DNA of 64,000 nucleotides from Kluyvera genomosp. 1. Its GTDB lineage: Bacteria; Pseudomonadota; Gammaproteobacteria; Enterobacterales; Enterobacteriaceae. Below are positions 29,332 to 40,380 of the stretch, one piece after another; position 1 is the stretch's first letter; each line of letters opens with the position of its first letter. The position numbers and the translations under genes were made by a program. The stretch is taken from the NCBI RefSeq assembly GCF_001266615.1, contig NZ_LGHZ01000022.1:1-64000 (forward strand). The letters are read 5' to 3'. The notes beneath the pieces are model-generated. The model worked only from the letters and a program-made list of their open reading frames with translations. It ran no database searches and was not told the origin of the DNA.

Positions 29332-29375
29332 AAGAAAATGCGGGTCAAAAGCATAAGGCTGAGTCGCATTTTCTT
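29332..29375 (+). terminator. Terminator after csqR
   Basis: Perfect 11-bp inverted repeat (29332-29342 with 29365-29375), the second arm ending in a T-rich stretch, just after the csqR stop. The loop is long (22 nt), so efficiency is uncertain. Confidence 0.5.
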
Positions 29376-29452
29376 TCAGGGCATTTATCCCGGTAGTCAA
29401 ACTCCCCCTTTCCCGCTACAGTAAAATTTCCACGGCGTGAACGGAGGCAAAA

Positions 29453-30052
29453 ATGCTCTATATCTTTGATTTAGGTAATGTGATTGTCGACATTGATTTC
29501 AACCGTGTTCTGGGAACGTGGAGCGATCTTGCCCGCGTGCCGCTGGCCCGGCTAAAGCAGAGTTTTACGATGGGTGAGGTGTTTCATCAGCATGAGCGTG
29601 GTGAGATATCTGACGAAGAGTTTGCGAAAGCCATGTGCCACGACATGGAGCTTCCGCTCAGCTATGAGCAGTTTTCCCACGGCTGGCAGGCAATATTTGT
29701 TGAGCTACGCCCTGAAGTTATCGACATCATGAATACCCTGCGTGAGCAAGGGCATCGCGTGGTTGTTCTCTCCAATACGAACGCGCTACACACCACTTTC
29801 TGGCCTAATGAATATCCGCAAATCTACGCAGCGGCTGACCATGTTTACCTTTCTCAGGAGATGGGAATGCGCAAGCCGGAAGCCAGAATTTATCAGCGGG
29901 TGCTTGAGTCTGAAGGTTTTTCTGCCGCCGATGCGGTCTTTTTCGACGATAACGCCGATAATATAGAGGGAGCTAACCAGTTGGGGATCACCAGCGTTCT
30001 GGTGACCGGGAGAGAAACCCTACCCAACTATTTTATGAAGTCGTTATGTTGA
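29453..30052 (+). CDS. yihX: Alpha-D-glucose-1-phosphate phosphatase YihX
   Basis: HAD-superfamily phosphatase acting on glucose 1-phosphate, affecting glycogen-derived metabolism. 199 residues, same as E. coli. HAD motif I is [12 protein letters not shown] (nucleophile Asp6), motif II VVLSNTN, motif III lysine in MRKPEARIY, motif [19 protein letters not shown] precedes the start. Overlaps yihY by 7 bp, so they are coupled. Confidence 0.96.
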   Translation: MLYIFDLGNVIVDIDFNRVLGTWSDLARVPLARLKQSFTMGEVFHQHERGEISDEEFAKAMCHDMELPLSYEQFSHGWQAIFVELRPEVIDIMNTLREQGHRVVVLSNTNALHTTFWPNEYPQIYAAADHVYLSQEMGMRKPEARIYQRVLESEGFSAADAVFFDDNADNIEGANQLGITSVLVTGRETLPNYFMKSLC

Positions 30053-30912
30053 AAACCGTTCATCAAAAATGTATTCATCATACCCGGCCGCTGGTGGCGT
30101 GGAGTAAATTCCTCTGGCGGCGCATCGAAGAAGATAATATGACGACGCTGGCCGGAAACCTGGCCTATGTGTCGTTGTTATCACTTGTGCCGTTGGTGGC
30201 GGTGATTTTTGCGCTGTTCGCGGCATTCCCGATGTTTTCGGAAGTCAGCCTGCAAATCCGTCACTTTGTCTTCGCCAATTTTCTCCCGGCAACCGGTGAC
30301 GTCATCCAGCGCTATATCGAACAGTTTGTGGCTAACTCCAATAGGATGACCGCATTTGGTGCCTGTGGTTTGATTATTACCGCGTTGCTGCTGATGTACT
30401 CCATCGACAGTGCGCTGAACACCATTTGGCGGAGCAAGCGCGCACGGCCAAAAATTTACTCGTTCGCCGTCTATTGGATGATCCTGACCCTGGGGCCGTT
30501 GCTGGCAGGCGTTAGCCTGGCCATCAGCTCTTATCTGCTTTCATTACGCTGGGCCAGCGAACTGCATGGCGTTATCGATAATGTATTACGTGTCTTCCCA
30601 TTGCTGCTCTCGTGGCTCTCTTTCTGGCTGTTGTACAGCATTGTGCCCACGACGCAGGTACCGAACCGCGATGCGGTAATCGGGGCACTGGTCGCAGCCT
30701 TACTACACGAATTAGGTAAGAAGGTATTCTCCCTCTACATCACTGCTTTTCCCTCCTACCAGCTGATTTACGGTGTGCTGGCCGTTATCCCCATTTTGTT
30801 TGTCTGGGTTTACTGGACATGGTGTATCGTCTTGCTTGGTGCGGAAATAACTGTCACTCTCGGTGAATACCGCAAACTCAAACTAGCCGAAGAACAAGAA
30901 GAAGCAGAGTAA
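30046..30912 (+). CDS. yihY: YihY/BrkB family inner-membrane protein
   Basis: A 288-residue polytopic membrane protein (about six helices) of the YihY/virulence factor BrkB family; function unknown despite early annotation as RNase BN. Recognisable by the N-terminal [21 protein letters not shown] segment and the C-terminal [15 protein letters not shown] motif, followed by an acidic tail. Translation overlaps yihX and is followed after 2 bp by dtd. Confidence 0.94.
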   Translation: MLKTVHQKCIHHTRPLVAWSKFLWRRIEEDNMTTLAGNLAYVSLLSLVPLVAVIFALFAAFPMFSEVSLQIRHFVFANFLPATGDVIQRYIEQFVANSNRMTAFGACGLIITALLLMYSIDSALNTIWRSKRARPKIYSFAVYWMILTLGPLLAGVSLAISSYLLSLRWASELHGVIDNVLRVFPLLLSWLSFWLLYSIVPTTQVPNRDAVIGALVAALLHELGKKVFSLYITAFPSYQLIYGVLAVIPILFVWVYWTWCIVLLGAEITVTLGEYRKLKLAEEQEEAE

Positions 30913-30914
30913 CC

Positions 30915-31352
30915 ATGATTGCATTAATTCAGCGCGTAACCCGTGCCAGCGTCACCGTGGAGGATGAGGTGACGGGTGAAATCGGCCCAGGACTTTTGGT
31001 CCTGTTAGGTGTCGAAAAGGATGATGACGAACAGAAAGCGAATCGCTTATGCGAACGCGTACTTGGCTATCGAATCTTCAGCGATGCTGACGGCAAAATG
31101 AACCTCAACGTGAAGCAGGCGGGTGGCAGCGTGCTGGTGGTGTCACAGTTTACGCTTGCAGCCGATACCGAACGCGGTATGCGTCCGGGGTTCTCGAAAG
31201 GTGCTGCGCCCGATCGCGCTGAAGCGCTATATGAATACTTTGTTGAGCGTTGTCGCCAACAGGAAATGAACACCCAAACAGGACGATTTGCTGCAGATAT
31301 GCAGGTGTCACTGGTCAACGATGGCCCTGTCACGTTCTGGTTGCAGGTATGA
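30915..31352 (+). CDS. dtd: D-aminoacyl-tRNA deacylase
   Basis: Removes D-amino acids (and glycine from tRNA-Ala) mischarged on tRNA. The 145-residue protein has the E. coli length. It has the [17 protein letters not shown] active-site segment and the cross-subunit Gly-cisPro motif region [11 protein letters not shown] at the C terminus. The stop overlaps the fabY start by ATGA. Confidence 0.96.
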   Translation: MIALIQRVTRASVTVEDEVTGEIGPGLLVLLGVEKDDDEQKANRLCERVLGYRIFSDADGKMNLNVKQAGGSVLVVSQFTLAADTERGMRPGFSKGAAPDRAEALYEYFVERCRQQEMNTQTGRFAADMQVSLVNDGPVTFWLQV

Positions 31353-32338
31353 GCCCACTTCCCGGTAGGACGCGGGGGACAAAAGAGAGTGCCATTATGT
31401 ACCATCTCCGAGTACCGCAAACAGCAGAAGAGTTAGATCAGTATTACCAGTTTCGCTGGGAAATGCTGCGTAAACCACTTCATCAACCCAAAGGCTCCGA
31501 GCGTGACGCCTGGGATGCATTAGCGCATCATCAGATGGTGGTCGATGAAGAGGGACGGCTGGTGGCCGTCGGTCGTCTGTACATTAATGCCGATAGCGAA
31601 GCGTCTATCCGCTTTATGGCAGTCCACCCTGATGTGCAGGATAAAGGTCTGGGGACGCTGATTGCGATGACTCTCGAGTCCGTGGCGCGTCAGGAAGGGG
31701 TTAAGCGTGTAACCTGTAGCGCCCGCGAAGACGCGGTGCCGTTTTTCGCTAAGCTGGGTTTTGTGAATCAGGGCGAAATTACGACCCCGCAAACCACACC
31801 GGTCCGCCACTTTTTGATGATTAAGCCGGTTGCATCGCTTGATGATATTTTGCATCGCGGTGACTGGTGTGCTCAGCTACAGCAGGCCTGGTACGATCAT
31901 ATCCCACTGAGCGAAAAGATGGGTGTGCGTATTCAGCAGTATACCGGGCAGAAATTTATTACCACCATGCCGGAAACCGGCAATCAGAACCCACACCATA
32001 CGCTGTTCGCTGGCAGCCTGTTCTCATTGGCTACGTTAACCGGCTGGGGGCTGATTTGGCTGATGCTCCGCGAGCGCCATCTGGGCGGTACGATTATTCT
32101 CGCCGATGCCCATATCCGCTATAGCCGACCGATTACCGGCAGACCAACAGCAATTGCCGATCTGGGCTCGCTAAGTGGCGATCTTGACCGTCTGGCGAGA
32201 GGCCGTAAAGCGCGCGTCCAGATGCAGGTTGAGCTTTTTGGTGACGATGCACCGGGTGTGGTCTTTGAAGGCACCTATATTGTGCTGCCTGCTAAGCCTT
32301 TTGGCGCTTATGAAGAGGGCGGTAACGAGGAAGAGTAA
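31349..32338 (+). CDS. fabY: FabY (YiiD): acyltransferase/thioesterase-like fatty-acid initiation protein
   Basis: Two-domain protein: N-terminal GNAT acetyltransferase (about 15-160, [22 protein letters not shown] acetyl-CoA site) and C-terminal hot-dog thioesterase-like domain (about 175-325, [21 protein letters not shown]). E. coli FabY provides a bypass for initiating fatty-acid synthesis when FabH is lost. 329 residues, matching E. coli. The ATG at 31349 overlaps the dtd stop; an alternative ATG 16 codons later has similar length support. Confidence 0.93.
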   Translation: MSPLPGRTRGTKESAIMYHLRVPQTAEELDQYYQFRWEMLRKPLHQPKGSERDAWDALAHHQMVVDEEGRLVAVGRLYINADSEASIRFMAVHPDVQDKGLGTLIAMTLESVARQEGVKRVTCSAREDAVPFFAKLGFVNQGEITTPQTTPVRHFLMIKPVASLDDILHRGDWCAQLQQAWYDHIPLSEKMGVRIQQYTGQKFITTMPETGNQNPHHTLFAGSLFSLATLTGWGLIWLMLRERHLGGTIILADAHIRYSRPITGRPTAIADLGSLSGDLDRLARGRKARVQMQVELFGDDAPGVVFEGTYIVLPAKPFGAYEEGGNEEE

Positions 32339-32365
32339 AGCAAAGGCTCTACTCTTCTTACGTCA

Positions 32366-33283
32366 TTAAGTACAGTGCCTGGCGCTTCGCCAGGCCACGT
32401 CTTGCATAACATCACGCGCCGTTTGGCTTACACCTCCCAGTTGGAAAAAACCGTGGATCACGCCTGAGTAGCGCTGACAGGTACACGGCACGCCTTGCTT
32501 TGTCATTCTCTGAAACAGCGCTTCGCCTTCATCGCGCAGCGGATCGTACTCTGCGGTGATGATATGCACTGACGGCAAACCGCTAAAATCTTCTCGCCAG
32601 AGTGGGCTGGCCTCGGGATGGTGACTATCGGTGCCCACAAGATACATTTCATAGCCCGATAGCAGCGTATCTTTGGTGATGATGTAATCGTCGCCGTTAC
32701 TGACATAGCTCGTGCTGCGGGCGGTAGCGTCGAGCATGGGGTAAATCAGAAGCAATTGTGCCGGTTGCCATTGTCCGGCGGCTTTCAAGCGCAGAGCGGT
32801 TATGAGCACCAGATGCCCACCCGCGCTATCTCCAGCGAGCGTAATGCGCTCAGCGAGCACACCTAGCCGTTCAGCGTGGTGATGAATGAGGTTGGCACCA
32901 CGCTCAGCGTCGTCGTGAGCGGCAGGAAAAGTATGTTCAGGAGCGAGGCGATATTGAACGGCAATCACCCTGCAGCCGCTGTAATAAGCCAACTGTCGCA
33001 GTTGGTTATCGTGTGTGGCAAAACCGCCACTCACGAAACAGCCACCGTGATAATAAATCACACAAGGAAGTAAGGCGGCGGAATTGAGAGGCGAAATCAC
33101 GCGAAACATCATCCCTTCAAGCACAATATCCTCTGATGTCACATGCAACTCTTTCTCACCAGCCAGAACCGTGCTGGCAATATACCCGGCTCTCCGGTCA
33201 TCAATATTCTGCAGTCGTGAAGAGGGTCTGCCTGCCGCAATAAATTCGTCTACCAACCCGGCAATGCCATTTTCCAGCGCCAT
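32366..33283 (-). CDS. Alpha/beta hydrolase of the hormone-sensitive lipase family
   Basis: A 305-residue cytoplasmic esterase-like protein, group IV (HSL/Aes type). The oxyanion HGG is at residues 79-81 (YYHGGCF), the nucleophile elbow GDSAGG at 151-156 with Ser153; Asp247 in AEYDPLRDEG and His277 in VIHGFFQ complete the triad. Substrate unknown; small acyl esters are likely. It sits alone between convergent fabY and fdhE, where E. coli has different genes. AAGGAAAC precedes the ATG. A LexA-box-like palindrome lies 17 bp upstream of the start. Confidence 0.88.
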   Translation of the reverse strand: MALENGIAGLVDEFIAAGRPSSRLQNIDDRRAGYIASTVLAGEKELHVTSEDIVLEGMMFRVISPLNSAALLPCVIYYHGGCFVSGGFATHDNQLRQLAYYSGCRVIAVQYRLAPEHTFPAAHDDAERGANLIHHHAERLGVLAERITLAGDSAGGHLVLITALRLKAAGQWQPAQLLLIYPMLDATARSTSYVSNGDDYIITKDTLLSGYEMYLVGTDSHHPEASPLWREDFSGLPSVHIITAEYDPLRDEGEALFQRMTKQGVPCTCQRYSGVIHGFFQLGGVSQTARDVMQDVAWRSARHCT

Positions 33284-33299
33284 CGCAGTTTCCTTTTGC

Positions 33300-33315
33300 C
33301 TGTATGTTTATACAG
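33300..33315. promoter_or_regulatory. Candidate LexA (SOS) box upstream of the HSL-family hydrolase
   Basis: CTGTATGTTTATACAG matches 14 of 16 positions of the LexA core consensus CTGTATATATATACAG, with perfect CTGT and ACAG ends and AT-rich centre. It lies 17-32 bp upstream of the hydrolase ATG (33283), and on the minus strand contains a possible -10 TATAAA. This is the usual position for SOS operators. No binding data. Confidence 0.6.
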
Positions 33316-33434
33316 TTATATCCTGGTTTTTTGTCGATGAAAACGGGAGCGTTGGGTTATTCGCTAATTTCGGAAAGCGGATCGCAAAAGAAGGATGTGA
33401 ATATGAACAGAGATAAATTGGCTTGATGATGTGA

Positions 33435-33461
33435 TTAGCCGGACAAGTTTCGCCCGGCTAA
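33435..33461. repeat. Hairpin downstream of fdhE
   Basis: Eight-bp perfect inverted repeat TTAGCCGG/CCGGCTAA with an 11-nt loop, 10 bp after the fdhE stop. There is no strong T run on the minus strand, so it may act as a transcript-end stabilising stem rather than a classic terminator. Confidence 0.45.
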
Positions 33462-33470
33462 TGATGCGAT

Positions 33471-34400
33471 TTACTCGCCTTCACCAGGGAACAGGAACGG
33501 GTTGATGGAGCTGCGGGCGAACCCTTCCTGCTCCATTCGTGCGTCCAGTACCAGTGAGGCAAGATCGTCTGCGACTGCTTCGACTTTCGGGTCTTTTTCC
33601 TGATAAAGAATCTTCAGGTAAGTACCGCAGTCACCGCAGCTTTCGGCTTTGACGGAGGCCTGCTCGTTGTCCAGCGACCAATAGTGTAAATCACGGCTCT
33701 GTTCGCAGTTGCTGCACTTCACGCGTACTACGTGCCATTCGGTTTCACACAGGTTGCAGTGGAGATAGCGAAGCCCCTGCGTAGTACCAATTTGTACCAT
33801 GCTGGAAACGGGCATCGAGCCACAGACCGGGCAGAACTGGCGTTGTTCACCGTATTCAGCGCGGGCTTTCCCCGGAATGAGGCTTGCCATCTGCGCCCAG
33901 TAAAGCGACAGCGCGGCCCAAATAAACGGGGCTTTATCGCTGCTGACCGAGGCGAAGTCGGAGGCAAACAGCGCGCTGGCCATTTTCTCCAGCTCCTGTT
34001 CGGAGGCCTTTTCCAGGTTCTCAATGACGGCCAGCGCCGGGCCGCTCATTTCAGGCTTCAGCTCGGCAATCATTGATTGCAGCAGAGTGTGCCAGTGCTT
34101 GTCGCGTGGCAGAACGTGAATGTCCAGCGGCGGTTTGCCCTGGTCATTCGCTTCCTTCAGACGCGCAGTCAGATCCATCCGCAGCGGATGGTCATACAGC
34201 ACCACTTCCTGTGCGTGGGCGATAAGCGCGGCAAAGCGCAGGTAGTCGCCTAATGGATTGTTCTCTGCCAGCTCGCGCAGACGCTCAGCACGGCGGTTGT
34301 AGAGGTTCTTGAGTCTGGGGAATAGTAACGGCGGAATTACTTCCGCCGTGCGTTTCTCGCTCGAACCCAGCTCATCTTGCGGGATTATGCGGATACTCAT
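33471..34400 (-). CDS. fdhE: Formate dehydrogenase accessory protein FdhE
   Basis: Cytoplasmic iron-binding maturation factor for the respiratory formate dehydrogenases. The 309-residue protein equals E. coli FdhE. It has paired zinc-ribbon-type motifs in the second half: [22 protein letters not shown] and CGDCGTY. The start overlaps the fdoI stop by 4 bp. Last gene of fdoGHI-fdhE. Confidence 0.96.
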   Translation of the reverse strand: MSIRIIPQDELGSSEKRTAEVIPPLLFPRLKNLYNRRAERLRELAENNPLGDYLRFAALIAHAQEVVLYDHPLRMDLTARLKEANDQGKPPLDIHVLPRDKHWHTLLQSMIAELKPEMSGPALAVIENLEKASEQELEKMASALFASDFASVSSDKAPFIWAALSLYWAQMASLIPGKARAEYGEQRQFCPVCGSMPVSSMVQIGTTQGLRYLHCNLCETEWHVVRVKCSNCEQSRDLHYWSLDNEQASVKAESCGDCGTYLKILYQEKDPKVEAVADDLASLVLDARMEQEGFARSSINPFLFPGEGE

Positions 34401-35032
34401 TCAGATGACTTTTCCTGTTTCTGGCGGACTTCACGGTACCAGCGCGGGTGATGTTTCTTCGCCCATGAACTGGTTACCCATCCTTCCACCATCGCGGTAA
34501 TGGTGCCTTTCACCCAAAGGGCGGCGTAAATATGCACCATGATAACCACAATTAACGCCACTGCGGCAAATGAATGCAGCATTAACGCAAATCGGATCAC
34601 CGGGATTGAGAAAGCAGGCGCAAAGTACGGACGCCAGATAATCACACCGCTCACCAGCAGCAGCACCAGGAAGATAATCGCCGCCCAGAATACGCATTTC
34701 TGGCCGAAGTTATAACGCCCGGTGTCACCTACTTCCTCGTTGACGACGATCTTACGAATATTCTTCGCCCAAAAGATATCATCCCGATTGATTAGATTGT
34801 GGTGCCAGTAGCGGAAAAACATGATGATAAACGAAGCAAACATGATGACGCCGACAAACGGGTGCAGAATTCGCGCCAGCTGTGGAGTGCCCATGATTTG
34901 CATTAACCAGTTGAAGGAAGGGAAGAAAAATCCCAACCCGCTCACCGCCGCCAGAATGAAGCAGAAGGCGGTGACCCAGTGGTTGATGCGTTCCGGCGCC
35001 GTGTAGCGCACGATGGTGTCACGTTTTTTCAT
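34397..35032 (-). CDS. fdoI: Formate dehydrogenase-O, cytochrome b556 subunit FdoI
   Basis: Membrane subunit that passes electrons from FdoH to quinone. 211 residues with four transmembrane segments and haem-ligating histidines (ERINHW near residue 17, and in segments [27 protein letters not shown]). The start overlaps the fdoH stop by 4 bp. Confidence 0.96.
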   Translation of the reverse strand: MKKRDTIVRYTAPERINHWVTAFCFILAAVSGLGFFFPSFNWLMQIMGTPQLARILHPFVGVIMFASFIIMFFRYWHHNLINRDDIFWAKNIRKIVVNEEVGDTGRYNFGQKCVFWAAIIFLVLLLVSGVIIWRPYFAPAFSIPVIRFALMLHSFAAVALIVVIMVHIYAALWVKGTITAMVEGWVTSSWAKKHHPRWYREVRQKQEKSSE

Positions 35033-35931
35033 TTGCGCACCTCATCGTTGTCTTCATGCAGATTGTCTTCTTCCTCTTCCGCGCGGTTTGGACCTACGCC
35101 GACGTAGTGGAAGACACTCGCTGCAAACGTTGCGGCAAAGCCGATAGCCGCTAGCGGTTTCCAGACGCCTTTCCAGAATTTCACGGTAGCACTGATTTCC
35201 GGGTTCTCCGGCAGCCCGTGATACAGGTTTGGCTTGTCGGCATGATGCAGCACGTACATGACGTGTGTACCGCCCACGCCCGCCGGGTCGTAAAGACCGG
35301 CATTGTCATAGCCACGGGTTTTCAGCTCGGCAACGCGTTCACCTGCCAGCACCTTCATATCCTCTTTGGAACCAAAGTGGATAGCGCCAGTTGGACAGGT
35401 TTTCACGCAGGCCGGCTCCTGGCCAACCGTTACGCGGTCGACGCACAGCGTACATTTGTAGACGCGGTTGTCTTCCGGGTTGAGGCGTGGCACGTTGAAC
35501 GGGCAGCCCGCAATACAGTAGCCGCAGCCAATGCACTGTTCAGACTGGAAGTCGACGATGCCGTTGGCATACTGAATGATAGCCCCTTCCGACGGACATG
35601 CTTTCAGGCAGCCCGGGTCGGCGCAGTGCATACAGCCATCCTTACGGATAAGCCATTCCAGTTTGTCGTTTTGCTCCACTTCCGAAAAACGCATCACCGT
35701 CCAGGATTTGGCGGTCAAATCGGCAGGGTTATCGTAAACCCCGACGTTGCTACCGATTTCATCGCGGATGTCGTTCCACTCTGAACAGGCCACCTGACAG
35801 GCTTTACAGCCGATACAGGTGGTGACGTCGATGAGCTTCGCCACCTCTTCCTGGTGATCCCGCGCCTGAGGCGCGGGGGTGAAACCGTTAGTGGCGGAAC
35901 GACGGATAATGTCTTGAGATTGATAAGCCAT
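35029..35931 (-). CDS. fdoH: Formate dehydrogenase-O, iron-sulfur subunit FdoH
   Basis: Periplasm-facing electron-transfer subunit with four 4Fe-4S clusters. 300 residues. Cysteine groups are [42 protein letters not shown] and CTLCVDRV followed by CVKTCP. One C-terminal membrane anchor (about 256-278, [21 protein letters not shown]) is followed by an acidic tail. Twelve bp after fdoG. Confidence 0.97.
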   Translation of the reverse strand: MAYQSQDIIRRSATNGFTPAPQARDHQEEVAKLIDVTTCIGCKACQVACSEWNDIRDEIGSNVGVYDNPADLTAKSWTVMRFSEVEQNDKLEWLIRKDGCMHCADPGCLKACPSEGAIIQYANGIVDFQSEQCIGCGYCIAGCPFNVPRLNPEDNRVYKCTLCVDRVTVGQEPACVKTCPTGAIHFGSKEDMKVLAGERVAELKTRGYDNAGLYDPAGVGGTHVMYVLHHADKPNLYHGLPENPEISATVKFWKGVWKPLAAIGFAATFAASVFHYVGVGPNRAEEEEDNLHEDNDEVRK

Positions 35932-35943
35932 AGATCGTCTCCG

Positions 35944-38900
35944 TTACACCTTTTCCACGTTCACGAGGAAGGACTTAAACTCCGGCGTTTGCGTATTCGC
36001 ATCGCCGACGAATGGCGTCAATGTGTTGGCAATAAAGCCTTTTTTCGCCACACCTTCATAGCCCCAGTGGATTGGAATACCGATGGTATCGATATCCTTA
36101 CCGTCTACCTTCAGCGTGCGAATACGCTTGGTCACCACCGCCTTGGCCTTAATATAGCCACGGTTGGAGGAGACGCGGACGGTATCACCATGGGCGATGC
36201 CGAGCTTATTCGCCAGCTTCTCACCGATCTCGACAAACTGTTCCGGCTGAGCGATAGCGTTCAGCAGCGCATGTTTGGTCCAGTAGTGGAAGTGCTCGGT
36301 TAAACGATAGGTGGTACCGACATACGGGAACTTGTCCGCTTTACCCAACGCTTCCTTGTCGCCTTTAAAGATACGAGCGGCAGGGTTAGAGATAACGTTC
36401 GGATGCAGCGGATTGGTGCCCAGCGGTGTTTCAAACGGCTCGTAGTGTTCCGGGAATGGACCTTCCGCCATCTTATCGAGGGCAAACAGGCGTCCCATCC
36501 CTTCAGGCTGCATGATAAACGGCCCCACGTTGCTGCCTGGTGCGGCGGCACTGTAGTCTGGAATATCCACGCCGCCCCACTTCGCGCCGTCCCATTTCAG
36601 GAGCTGACGCTTCGGATCCCACGGTTTACCCTGCGGGTCTGCGGAAGCACGGTTATACAGAATGCGGCGGTTCAGCGGCCATGCCCAGGCCCAGCCCAGC
36701 GTGTTGCCAAGGCCGGATGGATCGGCGTTATCACGACGTGCCATCTGGTTTCCATCAGGCGTCCAGCTACCGGCGAAGATCCAGCAGCCGCTGGCGGTGG
36801 TACCGTCATCGCGCAGTTGGGCAAACGAGCTAAGCTGCTGGCCTTTTTTCACGATAACCGCGCCGGTGGCCGGGTCGATAATATCGGCCAGCGCCTTGCC
36901 GTTGCTCTCCATTGCCACTTCCTCAGACGCCGGTTCTTCTGGCGTTGAGTAGTTCCAGGTCATGTTTAGCACCTGCTCTGGAACCGGGCCGCCCTCTTCG
37001 GCGTACATCTTACGCAGGCGTAAGAAGATACCGGCCAGGATCTCACCGTCGGTCCGTGCAATCCCTGGGGCATCCGCGCCTTTCCAGTGCCACTGTAACC
37101 AGCGCCCGGAGTTGACGATAGAGCCGTTTTCCTCGGCAAAGCAGGTCGATGGCAGACGGAACACTTCGGTCTGAATTTTCGATGGGTCGACATCGTTCGA
37201 CTCACCGTGGTTCTGCCAGAAGGTCGATGTCTCGGTGTTGAGCGGATCGATGGTCACCAGGAACTTCAGTTTCGACAGTGACGCGACAATCTTATTCTTG
37301 TTCGGGAACGAAGCGACCGGGTTAAAGCCCTGGCAGATATAGCCATTGACCTTGCCCTGGTTCATCATTTCGAAGTACTGCAGGACGTCATACCCTTTAT
37401 CCCACTTCGGCAGCCAATCAAAGCCCCAGCTGTTTTCCGCCGTGGCTTTATCGCCGTAGAAGGACTTCATCATTGAGACGAAGAATTTCGGGTAGTTGCC
37501 CCAATAGTTAACCTGACCATCCAGCAACGGTTTTGGCGTGTTGGCGGTGAGATAGGTTTGCAGGTCAGCCTGTTTTTCGCTTGGCAACGTCATATAGCCT
37601 GGCAGGCTTTGTGACAGCAGGCCAAGGTCAGTTAGCCCCTGGATGTTGGAGTGGCCGCGCAGGGCGTTCACACCACCACCGGCCATCCCCATGTTGCCCA
37701 GCAGCAGCTGGATCATCGCCATGGTGCGGATGTTCTGTGCGCCGATGGAGTGCTGAGTCCAGCCCAGTGCGTACAGGAACGATGCGGTTTTGTCGTGAGC
37801 GCTGGTTTCTGCGATGTACTCACAGACCTTCAGGAAGTCGGCTTTCGGCGTACCGCAAATCTGTTCAACCACTTCCGGCGTATAGCGGGAAATATGTTGT
37901 TTCAACAGATTCCAGACGCAGCGTGGATGGCTGAGGGTGGTATCGCGTTTAGCGTGACCGTTCTCATCCAGCTCGTAGTTCCAGGAGGTTTTATCGTATT
38001 TACGCGCTTCTGCGTCATAACCACTGAACAGGCCATCGTCGAAGCTAAAGTCTTCGCGCACGATCAGGCTGGCATTGGTATAGGCCTCGGTGTACTCACG
38101 GTTGAATTTTTCGTTATTCAACAGGTACAGCATGACGCCTGACAGGAAAGTAATGTCAGTACCGGAGCGAATAGGGGCATAGAAATCCGCCACTGACGCG
38201 GTACGCGTAAAGCGGGGATCGATAACAATCAGCTTCGCGCCATTGTGGATCTTGGCTTCCATCGCCCAGCGGAATCCCACCGGATGCGCTTCTGCCGCGT
38301 TCCCACCCATCACTACGATGAGGTTGGCGTTCTTCATGTCGACCCAGTGGTTGGTCATCGCACCGCGACCAAATGTTGGAGCAAGACTTGCTACCGTTGG
38401 TCCGTGTCAGACACGCGCCTGGTTGTCGACCGCGAGCATACCCAGCGCGCGAGTGAATTTCTGTGTTAAATAGCCGGTTTCGTTACTGGATGCTGATGCG
38501 CACAGCATACCGGTGGAGAGCCAACGGTTGACGGTCGTGCCGGCATCGTTTTTCTCAATAAAGTTGGCATCGCGGTCGGCTTTCATCAGTTTAGAGATGC
38601 GGTCAAATGCCTCATCCCAACTGATTTGCTGCCATTTATCGGAGCCTGGCGCGCGATATTCTGGATACTTCAGGCGGCTTTCGGAGTGGATAAAGTCCAC
38701 CAGACCAGCACCTTTCGGGCATAGAGCACCGCGGTTTACCGGGTGATCTGGATCCCCTTCGATATGGAAAATTGAGGCTTTCGCGTTTTTTGCGCCGTCG
38801 CCGAGGCTATACATTAAAAGCCCACAACCGACAGAGCAGTAAGTGCAGGTGTTACGGGTTTCGCGGGTGCGCAGCAATTTGTACTGCCGTGTTTCCGCGA

Positions 38901-38994
38901 GTGCGATACCTGGGGCAAAGCCCAGCGCCGCTGCCGTGGTTCCTGCCATACCGCCAGCGCAGATCTTAAAGAACTGCCTTCTGCTGACCTGCAT
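35944..38994 (-). CDS. fdoG: Formate dehydrogenase-O, selenocysteine-containing catalytic subunit FdoG
   Basis: Oxidises formate at a Mo-bis-MGD centre in aerobic or nitrate respiration; exported by Tat. The full product is 1016 residues, including selenocysteine at residue 196 encoded by in-frame UGA (38407-38409, context QARV-Sec-HGPTVASL). The N terminus has the twin-arginine signal SRRQFFK, then the 4Fe-4S motif CTYCSVGCG. The reading frame continues uninterrupted on both sides of the UGA, and a SECIS hairpin follows it, so this is not a pseudogene. An internal ATG after the UGA (38358) is not the start. Confidence 0.97.
38367..38409 (-). promoter_or_regulatory. SECIS element and selenocysteine codon of fdoG
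   Basis: Directly after the UGA the mRNA can fold into a hairpin: outer stem GACCAA with UUGGUC (38397-38402 with 38367-38372) and inner stem AGCAA with UUGCU closing a tiny GU-containing apical loop. Size and distance fit the bacterial SelB-binding element. Confidence 0.8.
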
Positions 38995-39412
38995 GGATCG
39001 CTCCTTGTTTCGACATTGTCATTGCTTGTAGTTTTTCTTCGCCGGGGTGTGGCAAAGGCACTGAATCCTGCTATGCCCTCAATTCCAGGAGGGCTTTGAT
39101 TCAGAATACCACATTATCGGTAGGCTTGTTCTAATGCGGTTAATGGTAGGTGAATGGATTTTGCTCGAATTAACATTGAACTGCGATGTTGATCGCAATT
39201 TAGTCTGATTTTTGGTGCATTTGAGGACATTATTAACAGCATTAACCATTAGGGGTTATGCGCCGTTCGCCAGGCTTTTTTCGCGATATGGCATCAAAAA
39301 TAGGAATTGTGCGTTATTGCACCACAAACTTGATCCATAATAAGCCTCAATTCCCTCATCTTGTGATGGAATAGAGGCCCCGTATTTCCCGACGTTGTTC
39401 AGAGTATTTGCC
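38995..39412. promoter_or_regulatory. Divergent fdoG/fdhD intergenic region
   Basis: A 418-bp gap without a credible gene. It holds the fdoG ribosome-binding site (AAGGAG), an inverted repeat near 39060-39110 (GGCACTGAATC with GATTCAG-type arms around AGGAGGGC), and a TAACC-N6-GGTTA repeat at 39243-39257 near an AT-rich promoter-like tract. No specific regulator can be assigned from sequence. Confidence 0.4.
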
Positions 39413-40252
39413 GTGTTTAATTTTAAAGATGAAGTCGAACCTAAACCCACGCTGCAGTTGATTGGTGCGGTCGAGCGTTCTGTCTTCAGAAGGCCACACA
39501 TTATGCAACCCACCCAGGACATTCTTGCTGAAGAAGTTCCCGTTGCGTTGGTCTACAACGGCATTTCGCACGTCGTGATGATGGCGACGCCGAAAGATCT
39601 GGAAGCATTCGCTATTGGCTTCTCGTTATCTGAAGGCATTATCGAGCATCCACGGGAAATCTTCGGTATGGACGTGGTTCCTGCCTGTAATGGCATGGAA
39701 GTTCACATTGAACTCTCCAGCCGCCGTTTTATGGGGCTTAAAGAGCGTCGCCGTGCGCTTGCTGGACGCACGGGCTGTGGTGTTTGCGGCGTTGAACAGC
39801 TTAACGATATTGGTAAACCCATCAAGCCGCTGCCTTTTAGCCAGACGTTCGATTTGGCCTACCTCGACCATGCGCTTCACCATTTAAACGACGTTCAGCC
39901 GGTCGGTCGCGAAACGGGTTGTACTCATGCTGCTGCCTGGATTATGCCATCGGGCAAGCTGGTGGGGGGACATGAAGATGTGGGGCGCCATGTGGCGCTC
40001 GACAAACTGCTGGGGCACCGGGCAAAAGAAGGCGCCATTTGGCAGGCAGGAGCTGCGCTGGTCTCCAGTCGCGCCAGCTATGAAATGGTGCAAAAGTCGG
40101 CGATGTGCGGCGTCGAGATCCTGTTTGCCGTCTCTGCGGCTACCACACTGGCGGTGGAAGTGGCTGAGCGCTGCAACCTGACGCTGGTCGGTTTCTGCAA
40201 GCCGGGAAGAGCGACGATTTATACCCATCCACAGCGATTAATCGGTGCTTGA
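39413..40252 (+). CDS. fdhD: Formate dehydrogenase sulfurtransferase FdhD
   Basis: Transfers sulfur from IscS to the molybdenum cofactor, an essential step for formate dehydrogenase activity. The catalytic loop [12 protein letters not shown] holds Cys122 and Cys125 with the GTG start chosen here, nearly the E. coli numbering (121/124), which supports that start. About 279 residues. The divergent N-terminal 25 residues differ from E. coli; a TTG six codons earlier is an alternative. Other landmarks: [38 protein letters not shown]. Confidence 0.92.
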   Translation: MFNFKDEVEPKPTLQLIGAVERSVFRRPHIMQPTQDILAEEVPVALVYNGISHVVMMATPKDLEAFAIGFSLSEGIIEHPREIFGMDVVPACNGMEVHIELSSRRFMGLKERRRALAGRTGCGVCGVEQLNDIGKPIKPLPFSQTFDLAYLDHALHHLNDVQPVGRETGCTHAAAWIMPSGKLVGGHEDVGRHVALDKLLGHRAKEGAIWQAGAALVSSRASYEMVQKSAMCGVEILFAVSAATTLAVEVAERCNLTLVGFCKPGRATIYTHPQRLIGA

Positions 40253-40380
40253 TTTATATTCAATTATTTTGACAGATAACAGCAAATCCTTCCGCTTTTA
40301 GTTGATTAAGATGTGACCTATTATTTATCACATCAAGGCGACACGCCTTATCCAAACAACTAAATTAAAGGGTTTATATC

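Noticed and set aside
35944-38994. fdoG as a nonsense-disrupted pseudogene
   Set aside because: The stop is UGA at the known selenocysteine position, with SECIS hairpin and intact frame on both sides.
40310-40334. CRP site upstream of DUF1471 genes
   Set aside because: The TGTGA and TCACA halves are separated by 11 bases instead of 6, so it is not a canonical CRP site.
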